The notes under the pieces: generated by a model
What the model saw: the letters and a program-made list of their open reading frames with translations, nothing else
Told to the model about the DNA's origin: nothing
Databases searched by the model: none
From: Janthinobacterium sp. PAMC25594
Lineage (GTDB): Bacteria > Pseudomonadota > Gammaproteobacteria > Burkholderiales > Burkholderiaceae_D
Length of the DNA: 64,000 bases
Reading direction: 5' to 3'
Assembly: GCF_019443505.1 (NCBI RefSeq)
Contig: NZ_CP080377.1
Coordinates: 5,394,001-5,458,000, forward strand
Made by a program: the position numbers and the translations under genes
Shown here: positions 18,229-27,619 of the stretch, one piece after another
Layout: every line of letters starts with the position of its first letter
Position numbering within the stretch: the first letter of the stretch is position 1

Positions 18229-19499
18229 TCCCGATCAAACTGGTGGGCGCCGTTGCCAAGTCGGCAGCCAGGCCCGGAGCGTCGCCGGCACCGCAGGAAG
18301 GCATTTCCGGCGCGGCCGGGGCGGCCCTGAAATACCTGCAGCCGGGCGCGCTGAACCTGACGGCCTTGCCGCCGCTGTCGCTGTACATCCATTTCCCGTG
18401 GTGCGTGAAAAAATGCCCGTATTGCGATTTCAATTCGCACGAGGTGCGCGGCGACTTGCCGGAAGCGGAATACCTGGCGGCCCTGCGGCTGGACCTGGAA
18501 ATGGCGCTGCCGCTGATCTGGGGCCGCAAGATCCACACGATTTTCATCGGCGGCGGCACGCCCAGCCTGATGTCGGCGGCGGGGCTGGACCGGCTGATGT
18601 CGGACGTGCGCACCCTGCTGCCCCTGGAACCCGACTGCGAAATCACCATGGAAGCCAATCCGGGCACCTTCGAAGCGGAAAAATTCAAGTCTTACCGGGC
18701 CAGCGGCATCAACCGCCTGTCGATCGGCATCCAGAGCTTCAATGGGCGCCATTTGCAGGCGCTGGGGCGCATCCATGACGACAACGAAGCGCGCCGCGCG
18801 GTGGACATCGCGCACGCCAATTTCGACAATTTCAATCTCGACCTGATGTACGCGCTGCCCACGCAAACCTTGGACGAGGCGCGGCAGGACCTGGAAACGG
18901 CGCTGTCGTTCGCGCCGCCGCACCTGTCGCTGTACCACCTGACCTTGGAACCGAACACCCTGTTCGCCAAGTATCCGCCCGCGCTGCCGGACGACGACGC
19001 CAGCGCCGACATCGCCGACATGGTGGCTGAGCGCGCGGCGCAGGCCGGTTACGGCCGCTACGAAGTGTCGGCGTATGCGCAGCCTGGCCGCCAGGCCAGG
19101 CACAATCGCAATTACTGGGAATTCGGCGACTACCTGGGCATCGGCGCGGGCGCGCACTCGAAAATCTCGTTCCCGCACCGCGTGCTGCGCCAGGCCCGCT
19201 ACAAGCAGCCGCGCGCCTACATGGACGCGGTACTGGCCGGCAACCCGGTACAGGAAGAGCGCGAGCTGGCGCGCGAGGAGATGGGTTTCGAATTCATGCT
19301 CAATACCCTGCGCCTGACCCAGGGTTTCTCGCCGAACCTGTTCGCCGAGCGCACGGGCCTGGCCATCAACGCCATCGAGCAGCCGCTGAATGCGGCCGAA
19401 GCCAAAGGCTTGCTGTACCGCGACCACCAGGTCATCCGCCCGACGGAACGGGGATTGTGCTTCCTGAATGACCTGCAGCAGATGTTCCTGGAGGATTAA
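18225..19499 (+). CDS. hemW: HemW, radical SAM heme chaperone (oxygen-independent coproporphyrinogen oxidase-like)
   Basis: A 424-residue radical SAM protein. The cluster motif CVKKCPYC (Cx3CxxC) is near residues 58-65, followed by 'IFIGGGTPSLM' and 'EANPGTFE', and a HemN C-terminal domain. HemW lacks the extra cysteine and N-terminal segment of true HemN, and homologues act in heme delivery rather than coproporphyrinogen decarboxylation. An N-terminal extension of about 45 Ala/Pro-rich residues precedes the conserved 'LPPLSLYIHFPWC'. Its TAA and the TAA of the convergent lipoprotein gene share the 4-bp palindrome TTAA. Confidence 0.93.
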   Translation: MIPIKLVGAVAKSAARPGASPAPQEGISGAAGAALKYLQPGALNLTALPPLSLYIHFPWCVKKCPYCDFNSHEVRGDLPEAEYLAALRLDLEMALPLIWGRKIHTIFIGGGTPSLMSAAGLDRLMSDVRTLLPLEPDCEITMEANPGTFEAEKFKSYRASGINRLSIGIQSFNGRHLQALGRIHDDNEARRAVDIAHANFDNFNLDLMYALPTQTLDEARQDLETALSFAPPHLSLYHLTLEPNTLFAKYPPALPDDDASADIADMVAERAAQAGYGRYEVSAYAQPGRQARHNRNYWEFGDYLGIGAGAHSKISFPHRVLRQARYKQPRAYMDAVLAGNPVQEERELAREEMGFEFMLNTLRLTQGFSPNLFAERTGLAINAIEQPLNAAEAKGLLYRDHQVIRPTERGLCFLNDLQQMFLED

Positions 19500-20671
19500 T
19501 GCGCAGTGGCGGCGCGCAGCCGTTGCAGCTTGGCCGCATACAGCCCGTGCTCGCTGCGCGTGGTGCTGTTGTCCATCGCCAGTTCCAGCTGCCGGTCCGC
19601 CTGCGCCAGTTGGCCCATGCGCGCATACGCCTGCGCCAGCCAGAAGTGGAATTCGTGGTAGTACGGGTCGCGCGCGATTTCGCGTGAAAACAGGCGGATC
19701 GCCTGGACGTAATCGTTTTGCTGCATGGCCGCCTTGCCCAGGTTGAAGTAGTGGAAGGGCGGCTGCGGCTGCAGCGCCAGCAGGCGCCGGCGCAGCGGCA
19801 GCGCTTCATCGGGCAGGCCGGACGCTTCCAGCGCCTGCGCCAGGTTCGACAGCAGCAGCGTGTTGTCCGGCGCGCGCATCAGCGCATGGGTCAGCGTGCG
19901 CCGCGCTTGCGCCAGGTCGCCATGGCGCAGCTGGATCACGCCCAGGGTGTTGTAGGCGCCGTTGAACGAGGGATCCTGCAGGAGGGCCGCCCTGGCCCAC
20001 CAGTACGCCTGCTCCAGCTGGCCCTCGCTCATGGTTTCGGCGGCGCGGTTGTTCATGTACATGGCCAGCACGGTCGCTTCGCTGATTTCGCGCGTGCGGT
20101 AGCCCGCCACGTCGCCGGACGGCAGGAAGTCGATCACCATCATGCCCTTGGCGTCGTAGTTATTCGGGTTGTCGCCCAGGCGCTGGCCCAGCACCAGGTT
20201 GACGTGGCCGGCGACAAAATACATGTCGCCGCTGCGGCTCCAGCTTTCTTCGCCCAGCACCTCCTGGTAGCGCACCTGCAAGCCCAATTCATGCGCCAGC
20301 GCCGCCGTCATGATCACCAGCGACAGGCAGTTGCCCTGGCGCGCGGCGAACGTTTCGCGCGCATTGCGGGTCATGGCCGCATCGTATTCGAGTTTCAGCC
20401 TGGATTTGTCGTACAGCGCTTCGTACAGCGCCGTGCGGGGATTGCCGTTGTGCGTCGCTTGCCGCACTTGCGTCTGCACATACTGGCGCATGGCGTCGCT
20501 GAGGGCGAAGACCTGGCCGGCATCGATGGCGGTGGCCGGCGCAAAATCGCTGTCGTTGAAGATGGGGGGCAAGCTGACGGGCGGCGCGGCGGCGCAGGCG
20601 GCCAGCGCGGCGCAGAGCAGGGCGGCAAGCAGGCGCATGAAGCAAGCGGCGGAAACAAGATAGGGGCGCAC
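19496..20671 (-). CDS. TPR-repeat lipoprotein with transglutaminase-like N-terminal part
   Basis: A 391-residue exported protein. The N-terminus has a signal peptide and lipobox (LAAC, Cys near residue 26). Residues ~110-200 contain 'RQGNCLSLVIMTAALAHELG' and 'VAGHVNLVLG', a Cys-His arrangement resembling transglutaminase-like cysteine proteases. The C-terminal half holds several tetratricopeptide repeats ('AYNTLGVIQLRHGDLAQA', 'HYFNLGKAAMQQNDYVQA'). A GTG start at 20671 is favoured because GGGAGA lies five bases before it; an ATG at 20638 would give a shorter, equally valid signal peptide. Function is unknown; probably a periplasm-facing scaffold or peptidase-like protein. Confidence 0.8.
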   Translation of the reverse strand: MRPYLVSAACFMRLLAALLCAALAACAAAPPVSLPPIFNDSDFAPATAIDAGQVFALSDAMRQYVQTQVRQATHNGNPRTALYEALYDKSRLKLEYDAAMTRNARETFAARQGNCLSLVIMTAALAHELGLQVRYQEVLGEESWSRSGDMYFVAGHVNLVLGQRLGDNPNNYDAKGMMVIDFLPSGDVAGYRTREISEATVLAMYMNNRAAETMSEGQLEQAYWWARAALLQDPSFNGAYNTLGVIQLRHGDLAQARRTLTHALMRAPDNTLLLSNLAQALEASGLPDEALPLRRRLLALQPQPPFHYFNLGKAAMQQNDYVQAIRLFSREIARDPYYHEFHFWLAQAYARMGQLAQADRQLELAMDNSTTRSEHGLYAAKLQRLRAATAH

Positions 20672-20825
20672 GGTCTCTCCCTGAAGGCGCCGGCTGTCTC
20701 ATGTCGCGGTGGCGCGCCAGTCCCACCTGAAACCAGTATCGGCGCGCCTGGCGCCGCTGTCAAATAGTTTCAAGCGCCTTGCCGCCGCCTGCACGGTGCC
20801 TGAGGCAGGGCTTAACACCGCGGGC

Positions 20826-22565
20826 TTAAAACTCTTCCCAGTCCTGCTCGCCGGCGACGTGCGATGGCGTTTTGTGCGCCGCAGCACCGGCTGCCCTGGG
20901 TGCGGCCGGCTTGCTGGCCGTCGCCTGGGACTGGCGCCGCGTCGCCAGCCGCGGCGGCGCGGCGGTGGCGGTCCTGGCCGGCCGCGCGGCGCGTACCGGC
21001 GCCACTGCCGGCGTCACGTGTTCGAGCTGGAAGCCGGCCGCCACCTGCGCCAGGCGCGCCGCCTGATCCTGCATGCTTTCGGCCGCCGCCGCCGCTTCCT
21101 CCACCAGGGCCGCATTTTGCTGCGTTACCTGGTCCATCTGCGCGATGGCCTGATTGACCTGGTCGATCCCCATGCTTTGCTCGGCGCTGGCGGCGGTGAT
21201 CTCGGCCATGATGTCGGTGACGCGGCGCACGCTGTCGACCACTTCGTCCATGGTGTTGCCGGCCTGCTGCACCAGCCGGGTGCCGTTGTTGACCTGTTCC
21301 ACCGAGTCGCCGATCAGGGTCTTGATTTCGTGCGCCGCCGCGGCCGAGCGCTGCGCCAGGCTGCGCACTTCCGTGGCCACGACGGCAAAGCCGCGCCCCT
21401 GCTCGCCGGCGCGCGCCGCTTCGACGGCCGCGTTCAATGCCAGGATATTCGTCTGGAAGGCGATGCCGTCGATGACGCCGATGATGTCGACGATTTTCGT
21501 CGACGCCGTGTCGATGGCGCCCATGGTATCGACCACCTGGCTGACGATGCTGCCGCCCCGTTCGGCCACGCTGGACGCGGCGACCGCCATCTGGTTGGCC
21601 TGGCGCGCATTGTCCGCATTCTGTTTCACGGTGCTGGTCAATTCTTCCATCGACGACGCCGTCTCTTCCAGCGAACTGGCTTGCTGCTCCGTGCGCGCCG
21701 ACAGATCCTGGTTGCCGGCGGCGATTTCGCCCGATGCCGTGGCAATCGCATTGGTACCCGTCTGCACTTCCGACACCACCTTGCGCAGTGCCTCGTTCAT
21801 GCCGTGCAGCGCGCGCATCAGGTCGCCGATTTCATCGCTGGCCGCCGTGCCGAAATGCGTGCGCAAGTCGCCCGCGGCGACCGTTTCCGCCACCTTCACG
21901 GCCGCCTGCAGGGGCGCGGTGATCGACCGTGTGATCAGCCAGGCGCAGACGCTGCCCAGGGCCACCACCAGCGCGCACAGCAACAACAACAGGGTGATGC
22001 TGCGCTCATTGGCGGCCTCGATGGCGTACGCCGTCGCGTCGATGGCCTGGCGCTGCTGCGCCAGCAGCGCCTTGACGTTGTTCTGGTACCGGGTGGCGGC
22101 GGGCGCGAAGCTGTCGCGGTACGCACTTTCCGCCAGGGCCGCATTGCCGCCCTTGCGCGCGTTCATCACCTGGGTCTTGGCATCCTGGTATTTGACGCGT
22201 TCCGCGATGGAGGCCTTGAAGATGGCTTTTTCTTCTTCACTGACGAGCAGGGTTTCGATTTGCTTCAGCAGTTCGCTGCCCTGTTTCGTGCTGTCGGCGA
22301 TGGTGTCGGCAAACACGCTGGACAGGGTTTCATCCGTGCTCCGGGCAATCATCGAGGTGCGCGCGATGGCCGAGTAAATCAGCACATACCAGTCCGATAC
22401 CAGGCGTTCCTTGGCCAGCGGTTTTTCCATCATTTCCCGCGTCGCTTCGGCATTCGCGCGGGCACTGTACAGCGCGTACGAGGTGGAGATCACGGACAGC
22501 AGCAGTACCAGCGCGAAGCCTGCCGCCAGGCGGGTGCCGATACGAAGGTGGGAGAGGGCGTGCAT
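20826..22565 (-). CDS. Methyl-accepting chemotaxis protein with CheR-docking-like tail
   Basis: A 579-residue chemoreceptor: N-terminal membrane helix (about 8-30), a periplasmic four-helix-bundle sensor (about 31-187), a second membrane helix (about 188-210), HAMP and the signalling domain with the conserved tip '[19 protein letters not shown]'. The extreme C-terminus is DWEEF after a flexible Ala/Pro/Arg-rich linker, resembling the NWETF pentapeptide that docks CheR/CheB in major enteric receptors. The start at 22565 is eight bases after AGGAG; an ATG two codons upstream is too close to it. Ligand unknown. Confidence 0.93.
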   Translation of the reverse strand: MHALSHLRIGTRLAAGFALVLLLSVISTSYALYSARANAEATREMMEKPLAKERLVSDWYVLIYSAIARTSMIARSTDETLSSVFADTIADSTKQGSELLKQIETLLVSEEEKAIFKASIAERVKYQDAKTQVMNARKGGNAALAESAYRDSFAPAATRYQNNVKALLAQQRQAIDATAYAIEAANERSITLLLLLCALVVALGSVCAWLITRSITAPLQAAVKVAETVAAGDLRTHFGTAASDEIGDLMRALHGMNEALRKVVSEVQTGTNAIATASGEIAAGNQDLSARTEQQASSLEETASSMEELTSTVKQNADNARQANQMAVAASSVAERGGSIVSQVVDTMGAIDTASTKIVDIIGVIDGIAFQTNILALNAAVEAARAGEQGRGFAVVATEVRSLAQRSAAAAHEIKTLIGDSVEQVNNGTRLVQQAGNTMDEVVDSVRRVTDIMAEITAASAEQSMGIDQVNQAIAQMDQVTQQNAALVEEAAAAAESMQDQAARLAQVAAGFQLEHVTPAVAPVRAARPARTATAAPPRLATRRQSQATASKPAAPRAAGAAAHKTPSHVAGEQDWEEF

Positions 22566-22737
22566 GGTCATAACTCCTGTCGCAGAGGGGATTTAATTGC
22601 CTGTGCGACATAGTATGCACCGATAAGTGACCAAGAGGTGAGCGAAAAAAGTGCCTGTTTTGGTGACTGTTGCAGCCACGCCCGTGCTACAGATCGCCCG
22701 CCTGGCGCCAGTCGCGCATGGGCGCCAGGGCGAGACG

Positions 22738-22777
22738 AAAAAAAGCGGCGCCGTGCAGTGCACGGACGCCGCTTTTT
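22738..22777 (-). terminator. Terminator of tal (works in both directions by sequence)
   Basis: GC-rich stem GCGGCG...CGCCGC with inner CCGTGCA/TGCACGG. It is flanked by seven A's on the left and five T's on the right. It lies 16 bp after the tal stop on the minus strand. Confidence 0.85.
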
Positions 22778-22793
22778 GCGGGGGCATTGGCGA

Positions 22794-23729
22794 TTAACGC
22801 AGCGCCGCGATCATCTGTTTCAGCTTGCCGGAATCGACGCAGAAGGCGCGGATGCCTTCGGCCAGCTTCTCCGTCGCCATCGCGTCTTCATTCATCATGA
22901 AACGGAAGGCTTCTTCGTTGAGCGACATGTGCACGACGTTGGTTGATGGCGCCGCTTCGGCGCTCAGCTTGCGCTCCACGGGTGCATCGCTGTCGGCCAG
23001 CTTTTGCAGCAGGTCGGGGCTGATGGTGAGCAGGTCGCAGCCGGCCAGTTCGAGGATTTGCGACGTGTTGCGGAAGCTCGCGCCCATCACCTCGGTCTTG
23101 TAGCCGAACTTGCGGTAGTAGTTGTAGATGCGCCGGACCGACTGCACGCCCGGGTCTTCCGCGCCCATGTAATCGATGCCCGTCGATTTCTTGTACCAGT
23201 CGTAGATGCGGCCGACGAACGGCGAAATGAGCTGCGCGCCCGCTTCGGCGCAGGCGATGGCCTGTGCCAGCGAGAACAGCAGGGTCATGTTGCAGCGGAT
23301 GCCTTCCTTTTCCAGGATGGCGGCGGCGCGGATGCCTTCCCAGGTGGAGGCGATCTTGATCAGCACGCGCTCGCGTGGAATGCCCGCGTTCGAATACAGG
23401 GCGATCAGGTCGCGGCCCTTGGCCACCGTGCCATCCGTGTCGAATGACAGGCGCGCATCGACTTCGGTGGAGACGCGGCCGGGGATGGTTTGCAGGATTT
23501 CCACGCCAAACGCGATCAGCAGGCGGTCGATGATTTCGGCGGTGGAGGCGTTCGGATGGTCGCGCACGGCCTTTTCCAGCAGCGGCTTGTATTCATCCTT
23601 CTGCACGGCCTTCAGGATCAGCGACGGATTCGTCGTCGCGTCGCGCGGCGTGTAGGCCTGAATCGATTGGAAGTCGCCGGTGTCGGCCACCACGGTAGTA
23701 AATTGCTTCAGTTGTTCGAGTTGGTTCAT
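22794..23729 (-). CDS. tal: Transaldolase
   Basis: A 311-residue TalB-type transaldolase of the non-oxidative pentose phosphate pathway, moving dihydroxyacetone units between sedoheptulose-7-P and glyceraldehyde-3-P. Motifs: '[20 protein letters not shown]' start, '[10 protein letters not shown]' (about 34-43), the Schiff-base lysine region '[16 protein letters not shown]' and '[19 protein letters not shown]'. The start at 23729 gives the normal length; an upstream Met would add 43 unconserved residues. It belongs with the sugar-phosphate genes downstream (hexR, zwf, pgi, edd, eda, rpiA). Confidence 0.96.
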   Translation of the reverse strand: MNQLEQLKQFTTVVADTGDFQSIQAYTPRDATTNPSLILKAVQKDEYKPLLEKAVRDHPNASTAEIIDRLLIAFGVEILQTIPGRVSTEVDARLSFDTDGTVAKGRDLIALYSNAGIPRERVLIKIASTWEGIRAAAILEKEGIRCNMTLLFSLAQAIACAEAGAQLISPFVGRIYDWYKKSTGIDYMGAEDPGVQSVRRIYNYYRKFGYKTEVMGASFRNTSQILELAGCDLLTISPDLLQKLADSDAPVERKLSAEAAPSTNVVHMSLNEEAFRFMMNEDAMATEKLAEGIRAFCVDSGKLKQMIAALR

Positions 23730-23897
23730 GGCTGCACGGGAAAGAGTGAATGGGCTTGCCGGACTATTGTACCGAATCCATTGCATGTGGGATCCACTAT
23801 TGTCTTCCCCTGGCGCTACTTGCCTAATTGAATCTTGCTTTTTTGGGAATGCACGCATAATTGCCCGGACTTGTCTGTTTTATACATTTTTCCGATC

Positions 23898-24560
23898 ATG
23901 AAAAAAATTATCCTCATCCTGTTGTCCCTGTCCATGCTGGCCGCCTGCAATGTCAGGGAGAACGATGATCGATTGCAAACAGAGTTAAGTGAGCAAACTT
24001 TTACGACCACTTCCTATAACTACACGCCGTACGACCTGTATTCCATTGCGTACAAGGAAATCTCGCTGCCCTTCAATATCGATGACGCGCCCAGCGGCGG
24101 CTCGATTTTTTTTCGCGACGCCAGCGAGAGGATACTGGAGAATGGTGAAAAAGTTGCCGTCAGCATTGGCAATTGCTGTTTAAGCTGGGACCGGCCGGTC
24201 GACAAGCCGCTGAGGGTGCGGGTGGTGTGGAGCGTGGTGTTCGACACGAGCTACCACGATGGAAAATCGAGCATGTCTTATGATAAACGCACTTCCAGAC
24301 AAGGTTCTCCTGGCAGCCGCTGGTGCCAGGCCATGGTCGACATTCTTCCCGCGACAGGTCCAGATCGCCCGGACACCGTGCAGTTGCACTTTCTTGCCGA
24401 TGGCACGGTGCAGGCACGGCTGGGAACATTCAAGACCGATGCGCCGCTTGCTGCCGCAGAGGTGAAATTGCATGCCACGCGCCTTCCCCAGGGGCAGTTC
24501 TGCAGGCAAGAAATTGAGAATCCTTTCTATGCCATCCCCCGCAAGCCGCATCTGGAATGA
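23898..24560 (+). CDS. Putative lipoprotein, DUF3304-like
   Basis: A 220-residue exported lipoprotein: signal peptide 'MKKIILILLSLSMLAAC' with lipobox LAAC (Cys 17). The mature part has an aromatic 'YNYTPYDLYSIAY' segment, a Cys-Cys pair in 'IGNCCLSW' followed by a 'VRVVWSV' strand, and two further cysteines near the end. This arrangement resembles DUF3304 lipoproteins often found near type VI effector islands, but I rank that as a tentative match. Local base composition is less GC-rich than the flanks. It stands alone between tal (divergent) and hexR (convergent); function unknown. Confidence 0.7.
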   Translation: MKKIILILLSLSMLAACNVRENDDRLQTELSEQTFTTTSYNYTPYDLYSIAYKEISLPFNIDDAPSGGSIFFRDASERILENGEKVAVSIGNCCLSWDRPVDKPLRVRVVWSVVFDTSYHDGKSSMSYDKRTSRQGSPGSRWCQAMVDILPATGPDRPDTVQLHFLADGTVQARLGTFKTDAPLAAAEVKLHATRLPQGQFCRQEIENPFYAIPRKPHLE

Positions 24561-24611
24561 CGGATGGGCAAAGCGACTGCGCCGCTCAGCGCGGCTGGCG
24601 CCGATCGGAGA

Positions 24612-25466
24612 TCAACCGATGAAGGAGTCGAACTGCATGTCGAATTCCTGCAAGGCCTTCTGTGCATTCTGCATCTTCTTGCGGAATTCAGGCCCGCGCT
24701 GCAGGGCCAGGCCCACGGCCAGCACGTCGATCACCACCAGGTAGGCCAGGCGCGCGGAAATCGGGGTGTAGGGATCGGTGTTGAAGACCAGGTCGATCGG
24801 GATCAGCACCGTCGCCAGGTCGGCCAGCGGCGTGCCCGATGGGGCCAGCACGACGACGTCGGCGCCGCCGCGGCGCGCCAGTTTTACTGAGCGTACCAGG
24901 GCGGGACTGTTGCCGCGCTGCGAGATGGCCACCAGGCAGTCGCCGCCGCGCAGCAGGGCCGCCGCGATGCTGTGGATGTTCGGATCGCTGTAGGCCACCG
25001 TCGGCACGCCCGAGCGGAAGAACTTGTGTTGCGCGTCGGCCGCGACGATGCCGGACGTGCCCTGGCCATAGAATTCGATCTTGCTGGCGCGCGACAGGAT
25101 GTCGAGCGCGCGCTGGATCGCTTCCGGGTTCAGGTTGTTGCGCAGGTCGAGCAGGGTATTGATCGAGCGGCTGCAAATCTTGTTGACCAGGTCGGCCGCC
25201 AGGTCGTCCTGCGCCGGCTGCTCGTTCGCGCCCGGCATGGCCAGGGCCAGGCCTTGCGCCAGTTTCAGCTTGAATTCATGCCAGCCGTCATAGCCCAGGG
25301 TGCGGCAAAAGCGCACCACGGTCGGTTCCGACACCTGCGCGCTTTTCGCCAGCGCCGTGATGTTCTGGCTGACCGTCTGGTTCGGCTGGTCAAGCACGGC
25401 CAGCGCGACCTTCTTCTCCGACTTGGAGAGCGAATCGAGCTGGGTGCGGATGGAGTCGAGTAGCAT
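24612..25466 (-). CDS. hexR: HexR, RpiR-family repressor of central carbon metabolism
   Basis: A 284-residue regulator: N-terminal RpiR helix-turn-helix (about 1-77, 'LAKSAQVSEPTVVRFCRTLG') and a C-terminal SIS sugar-phosphate-binding domain (about 120-260, 'IEFYGQGTSGIVAADAQHKF' and 'VAISQRGNSPALV'). In pseudomonads and Shewanella HexR represses or activates zwf, edd and other glycolytic genes and is released by KDPG. Here it directly follows zwf, and HexR-like palindromes lie before zwf, pgi and edd. No such box was seen before hexR itself; a REP-like palindrome lies between zwf and hexR. Confidence 0.9.
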   Translation of the reverse strand: MLLDSIRTQLDSLSKSEKKVALAVLDQPNQTVSQNITALAKSAQVSEPTVVRFCRTLGYDGWHEFKLKLAQGLALAMPGANEQPAQDDLAADLVNKICSRSINTLLDLRNNLNPEAIQRALDILSRASKIEFYGQGTSGIVAADAQHKFFRSGVPTVAYSDPNIHSIAAALLRGGDCLVAISQRGNSPALVRSVKLARRGGADVVVLAPSGTPLADLATVLIPIDLVFNTDPYTPISARLAYLVVIDVLAVGLALQRGPEFRKKMQNAQKALQEFDMQFDSFIG

Positions 25467-25525
25467 TGATTAATCTTCTGGCGTAATGCCGTAAGTTTGC
25501 GTCCTTTTCACCCCAAAAGCAAAGT

Positions 25526-25556
25526 TCCGGGGTCGGACCCTCAGGGTCCGACCCCA
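25526..25556. repeat. REP-like palindrome, family 1, copy B
   Basis: GGGGTCGGACCC (25529-25540), TCA, GGGTCCGACCCC (25544-25555): a perfect 12-bp inverted repeat. It differs from the copy at 12183 by one compensated base pair per arm plus the loop. It lies in the 129-bp gap between the zwf stop and the hexR start. Confidence 0.85.
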
Positions 25557-25595
25557 GTATTTCACCGTTCAGGGTTAAGCCAAATCTTAACGGCT

Positions 25596-27068
25596 TCAGT
25601 CCTCTGGCAAGGCTTCTTCACGCCATTGCAAGCCGTCGCGGCCGATCAGGGCGCTGGCCGCGGCCGGGCCCCAGGTGCCGGCCGTGTACGGAATCGGCGC
25701 GCTGTCGTTCTGTTCCCAGTTGTCGAGAATCGGCTCGACCCATTCCCAGGCCGCTTCCAGTTCGTCGCCGCGCATGAACAGGGTCAGCTGGCCGCGCAGC
25801 ACGTCGAGCAGCAATCGCTCGTAGGCGTCCATGCGCGGCGTCTTGAACGATTCGCGGAAATCGAGTTCCAGTTCCGCCGGTTTCAGGCGCATGCCGTCGC
25901 CCGGGGTTTTTGCCATCAGGTTCATGCGCAAGCCTTCGTCCGGCTGCAAACGGATCACCAGGCAGTTCGGCTGGAAGCTCGACGTGGGCTGGTTGAAGAT
26001 CGAGTGCGGAATCTGCTTGAAGCGCACGACGATTTCGGCCAGGCTGTCGGCCATGCGCTTGCCCGTGCGCAGGTAGAACGGCACGCCGGCCCAGCGCCAG
26101 GTGTCGATTTCCGCCTTCAGCGCGACGAAGGTCTCGGTGCGCGAATGTTCCGGCGCGTCCGGCTCGTCGCGGTAGCTCGGCACGGTGGCGCCATCGACGT
26201 GGCCGGCGCGATACTGGCCGCGCACGATGTTTTGCGCCAGCGTGGTGGGCGTGAATTTTTTCAGCGAGCGCAACACTTGCAGCTTTTCATCGCGCACGGC
26301 GTCCGGCGCGATCGAGGTCGGCGGTTCCATGGCGACGATGCACAGCAGTTGCAGCAAGTGGTTTTGCAGCATGTCGCGCAGCGCGCCCGAGGTGTCGTAG
26401 TAACCCATGCGGTTGCCCACGCCCAGTTTCTCGGCGATGGTGATCTGCACGTCGGAAATCCATTCGCGGCGCCACAGCGGCTCGAACAGGATATTGCCGA
26501 AGCGCAGGGCCAGCAAGTTCTGCACGGTTTCCTTGCCCAGGTAATGGTCGATACGGTAGATCTGCGATTCCTGGAAGACCTTGCCCACTTCGGCGTTGAT
26601 CTGCTTGGCGCTGGCCAGGTCGCGGCCCAGCGGCTTTTCCAGCACCACGCGCGAATTCGGCGTGACCAGGCCGTTGTCTTGCAGGTTGTCGCAGATCAAG
26701 GCAAACAAGTGCGGCGGCGTGGCCAGGTAGTACACGCGCGTCAGCTCGGCATCGCCGCGCAGCGCTTCGACCAGCGGCGCGTACGTTGTCGCATCGCTGG
26801 CGTTGAGCGACACATACACGATGCGCGCGCAGAATTTGCTCCAGGTGGCGGCATTCAGGGTGCTGGCCTTGATGTGGGGACGCGAATTGGTCTCTACCAT
26901 CTTCAGGAAGGCATCCTGGCCGCTGTCCTGGCGGCCCACACAGATGATGCGCGCCGTCGGCGGCAAATCGTTCGCGACGTCGCGCGCATACATTGCAGGC
27001 AGCAACTTGCGCATTGCTAAATCGCCGCTGCCGCCAAACAGGACCAGGTCAAAATCGGTAAGTGCCAT
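25596..27068 (-). CDS. zwf: Glucose-6-phosphate 1-dehydrogenase
   Basis: A 490-residue enzyme oxidising glucose-6-P to 6-phosphogluconolactone with NADP+ (or NAD+), the entry to the pentose phosphate and Entner-Doudoroff pathways. The N-terminal Rossmann motif is 'LFGGSGDLAMRKLLPA', and the substrate-binding/active-site signature is 'RIDHYLGKETVQNLLALRFGN'. The start at 27068 gives the normal length. Two HexR-like palindromes (27156-27170 and 27188-27202) sit about 90-130 bp upstream. Confidence 0.97.
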   Translation of the reverse strand: MALTDFDLVLFGGSGDLAMRKLLPAMYARDVANDLPPTARIICVGRQDSGQDAFLKMVETNSRPHIKASTLNAATWSKFCARIVYVSLNASDATTYAPLVEALRGDAELTRVYYLATPPHLFALICDNLQDNGLVTPNSRVVLEKPLGRDLASAKQINAEVGKVFQESQIYRIDHYLGKETVQNLLALRFGNILFEPLWRREWISDVQITIAEKLGVGNRMGYYDTSGALRDMLQNHLLQLLCIVAMEPPTSIAPDAVRDEKLQVLRSLKKFTPTTLAQNIVRGQYRAGHVDGATVPSYRDEPDAPEHSRTETFVALKAEIDTWRWAGVPFYLRTGKRMADSLAEIVVRFKQIPHSIFNQPTSSFQPNCLVIRLQPDEGLRMNLMAKTPGDGMRLKPAELELDFRESFKTPRMDAYERLLLDVLRGQLTLFMRGDELEAAWEWVEPILDNWEQNDSAPIPYTAGTWGPAAASALIGRDGLQWREEALPED

Positions 27069-27155
27069 AAGTGAGTGTCGTCGCAAAAGTAAAAGAGCCG
27101 GAGCGGGGAGGAGGCCGACCGGAAGTGCCAGTCTGTCGCTACTATCATTCTGTGG

Positions 27156-27170
27156 TGTAAATTTACTACG
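27156..27170 (-). promoter_or_regulatory. HexR-like operator 1 of zwf
   Basis: The minus strand reads CGTAGTAAATTTACA. It matches the published HexR palindrome TGTARTWWWAYTACA at 13 of 15 positions. It lies 88 bp before the zwf ATG and 17 bp from the second box. Confidence 0.7.
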
Positions 27171-27187
27171 TAGAACCGGCAATTGCA

Positions 27188-27202
27188 AGAAATTTTACTA
27201 CA
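27188..27202 (-). promoter_or_regulatory. HexR-like operator 2 of zwf
   Basis: The minus strand reads TGTAGTAAAATTTCT, 13 of 15 to the HexR palindrome. Its centre is 32 bp (about three helical turns) from the first box, so two dimers could lie on the same DNA face. Confidence 0.7.
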
Positions 27203-27619
27203 TTACATGCGCTGGCGTCGCCATTTTGCCCCGTATGCTTGCAGGCGGCGCTGGCAGGACCATTATATGCCGTTCGCTGGCGCAGGTACGTCGTCATGGA
27301 TGGCGCAGGGCTTTTCAAAGCAACCATGGTTGCCAGGGAAATTTTCGGTTCTCTCCGTCATCATTTGCGCTGTAGCAACAAGCAAATCAAGAAATGCTGT
27401 CAGGATCGCTGTTAGCAGCGTAAAGTAGCTTTGAAGAAAGTAAAAAACCGTATAATTCAAGCTAAAATCGATAGCAACTATTGGTTGTACTACACTGCAC
27501 TGTTAGCGCCGGCCATGCCCCGAACCCGCCATCCGACGTCTGTGCGACGTGCAGTCCGCACTGTCCGCAGTATCATGGGTAGGCAGACTTAACTTTACAA
27601 GACGGCTTAAGGGGACACA
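27203..27619. other. Long intergenic region before cheV
   Basis: About 415 bp with no supported gene. It is AT-richer than its surroundings and holds a 14-bp perfect palindrome GCAACCATGGTTGC at 27320-27333. No clear sigma-28 or sigma-70 promoter for cheV could be picked by eye. Confidence 0.5.

Noticed and set aside
22680..22740. Coding sequence on the plus strand between the chemoreceptor and tal
   Set aside because: No start with a ribosome site and no family-like sequence; the stretch is an intergenic spacer before the tal terminator.
27429..27619. Sigma-28 promoter for cheV
   Set aside because: TCAAG and ATCGATAG are present but with spacing far too short for a FliA promoter.
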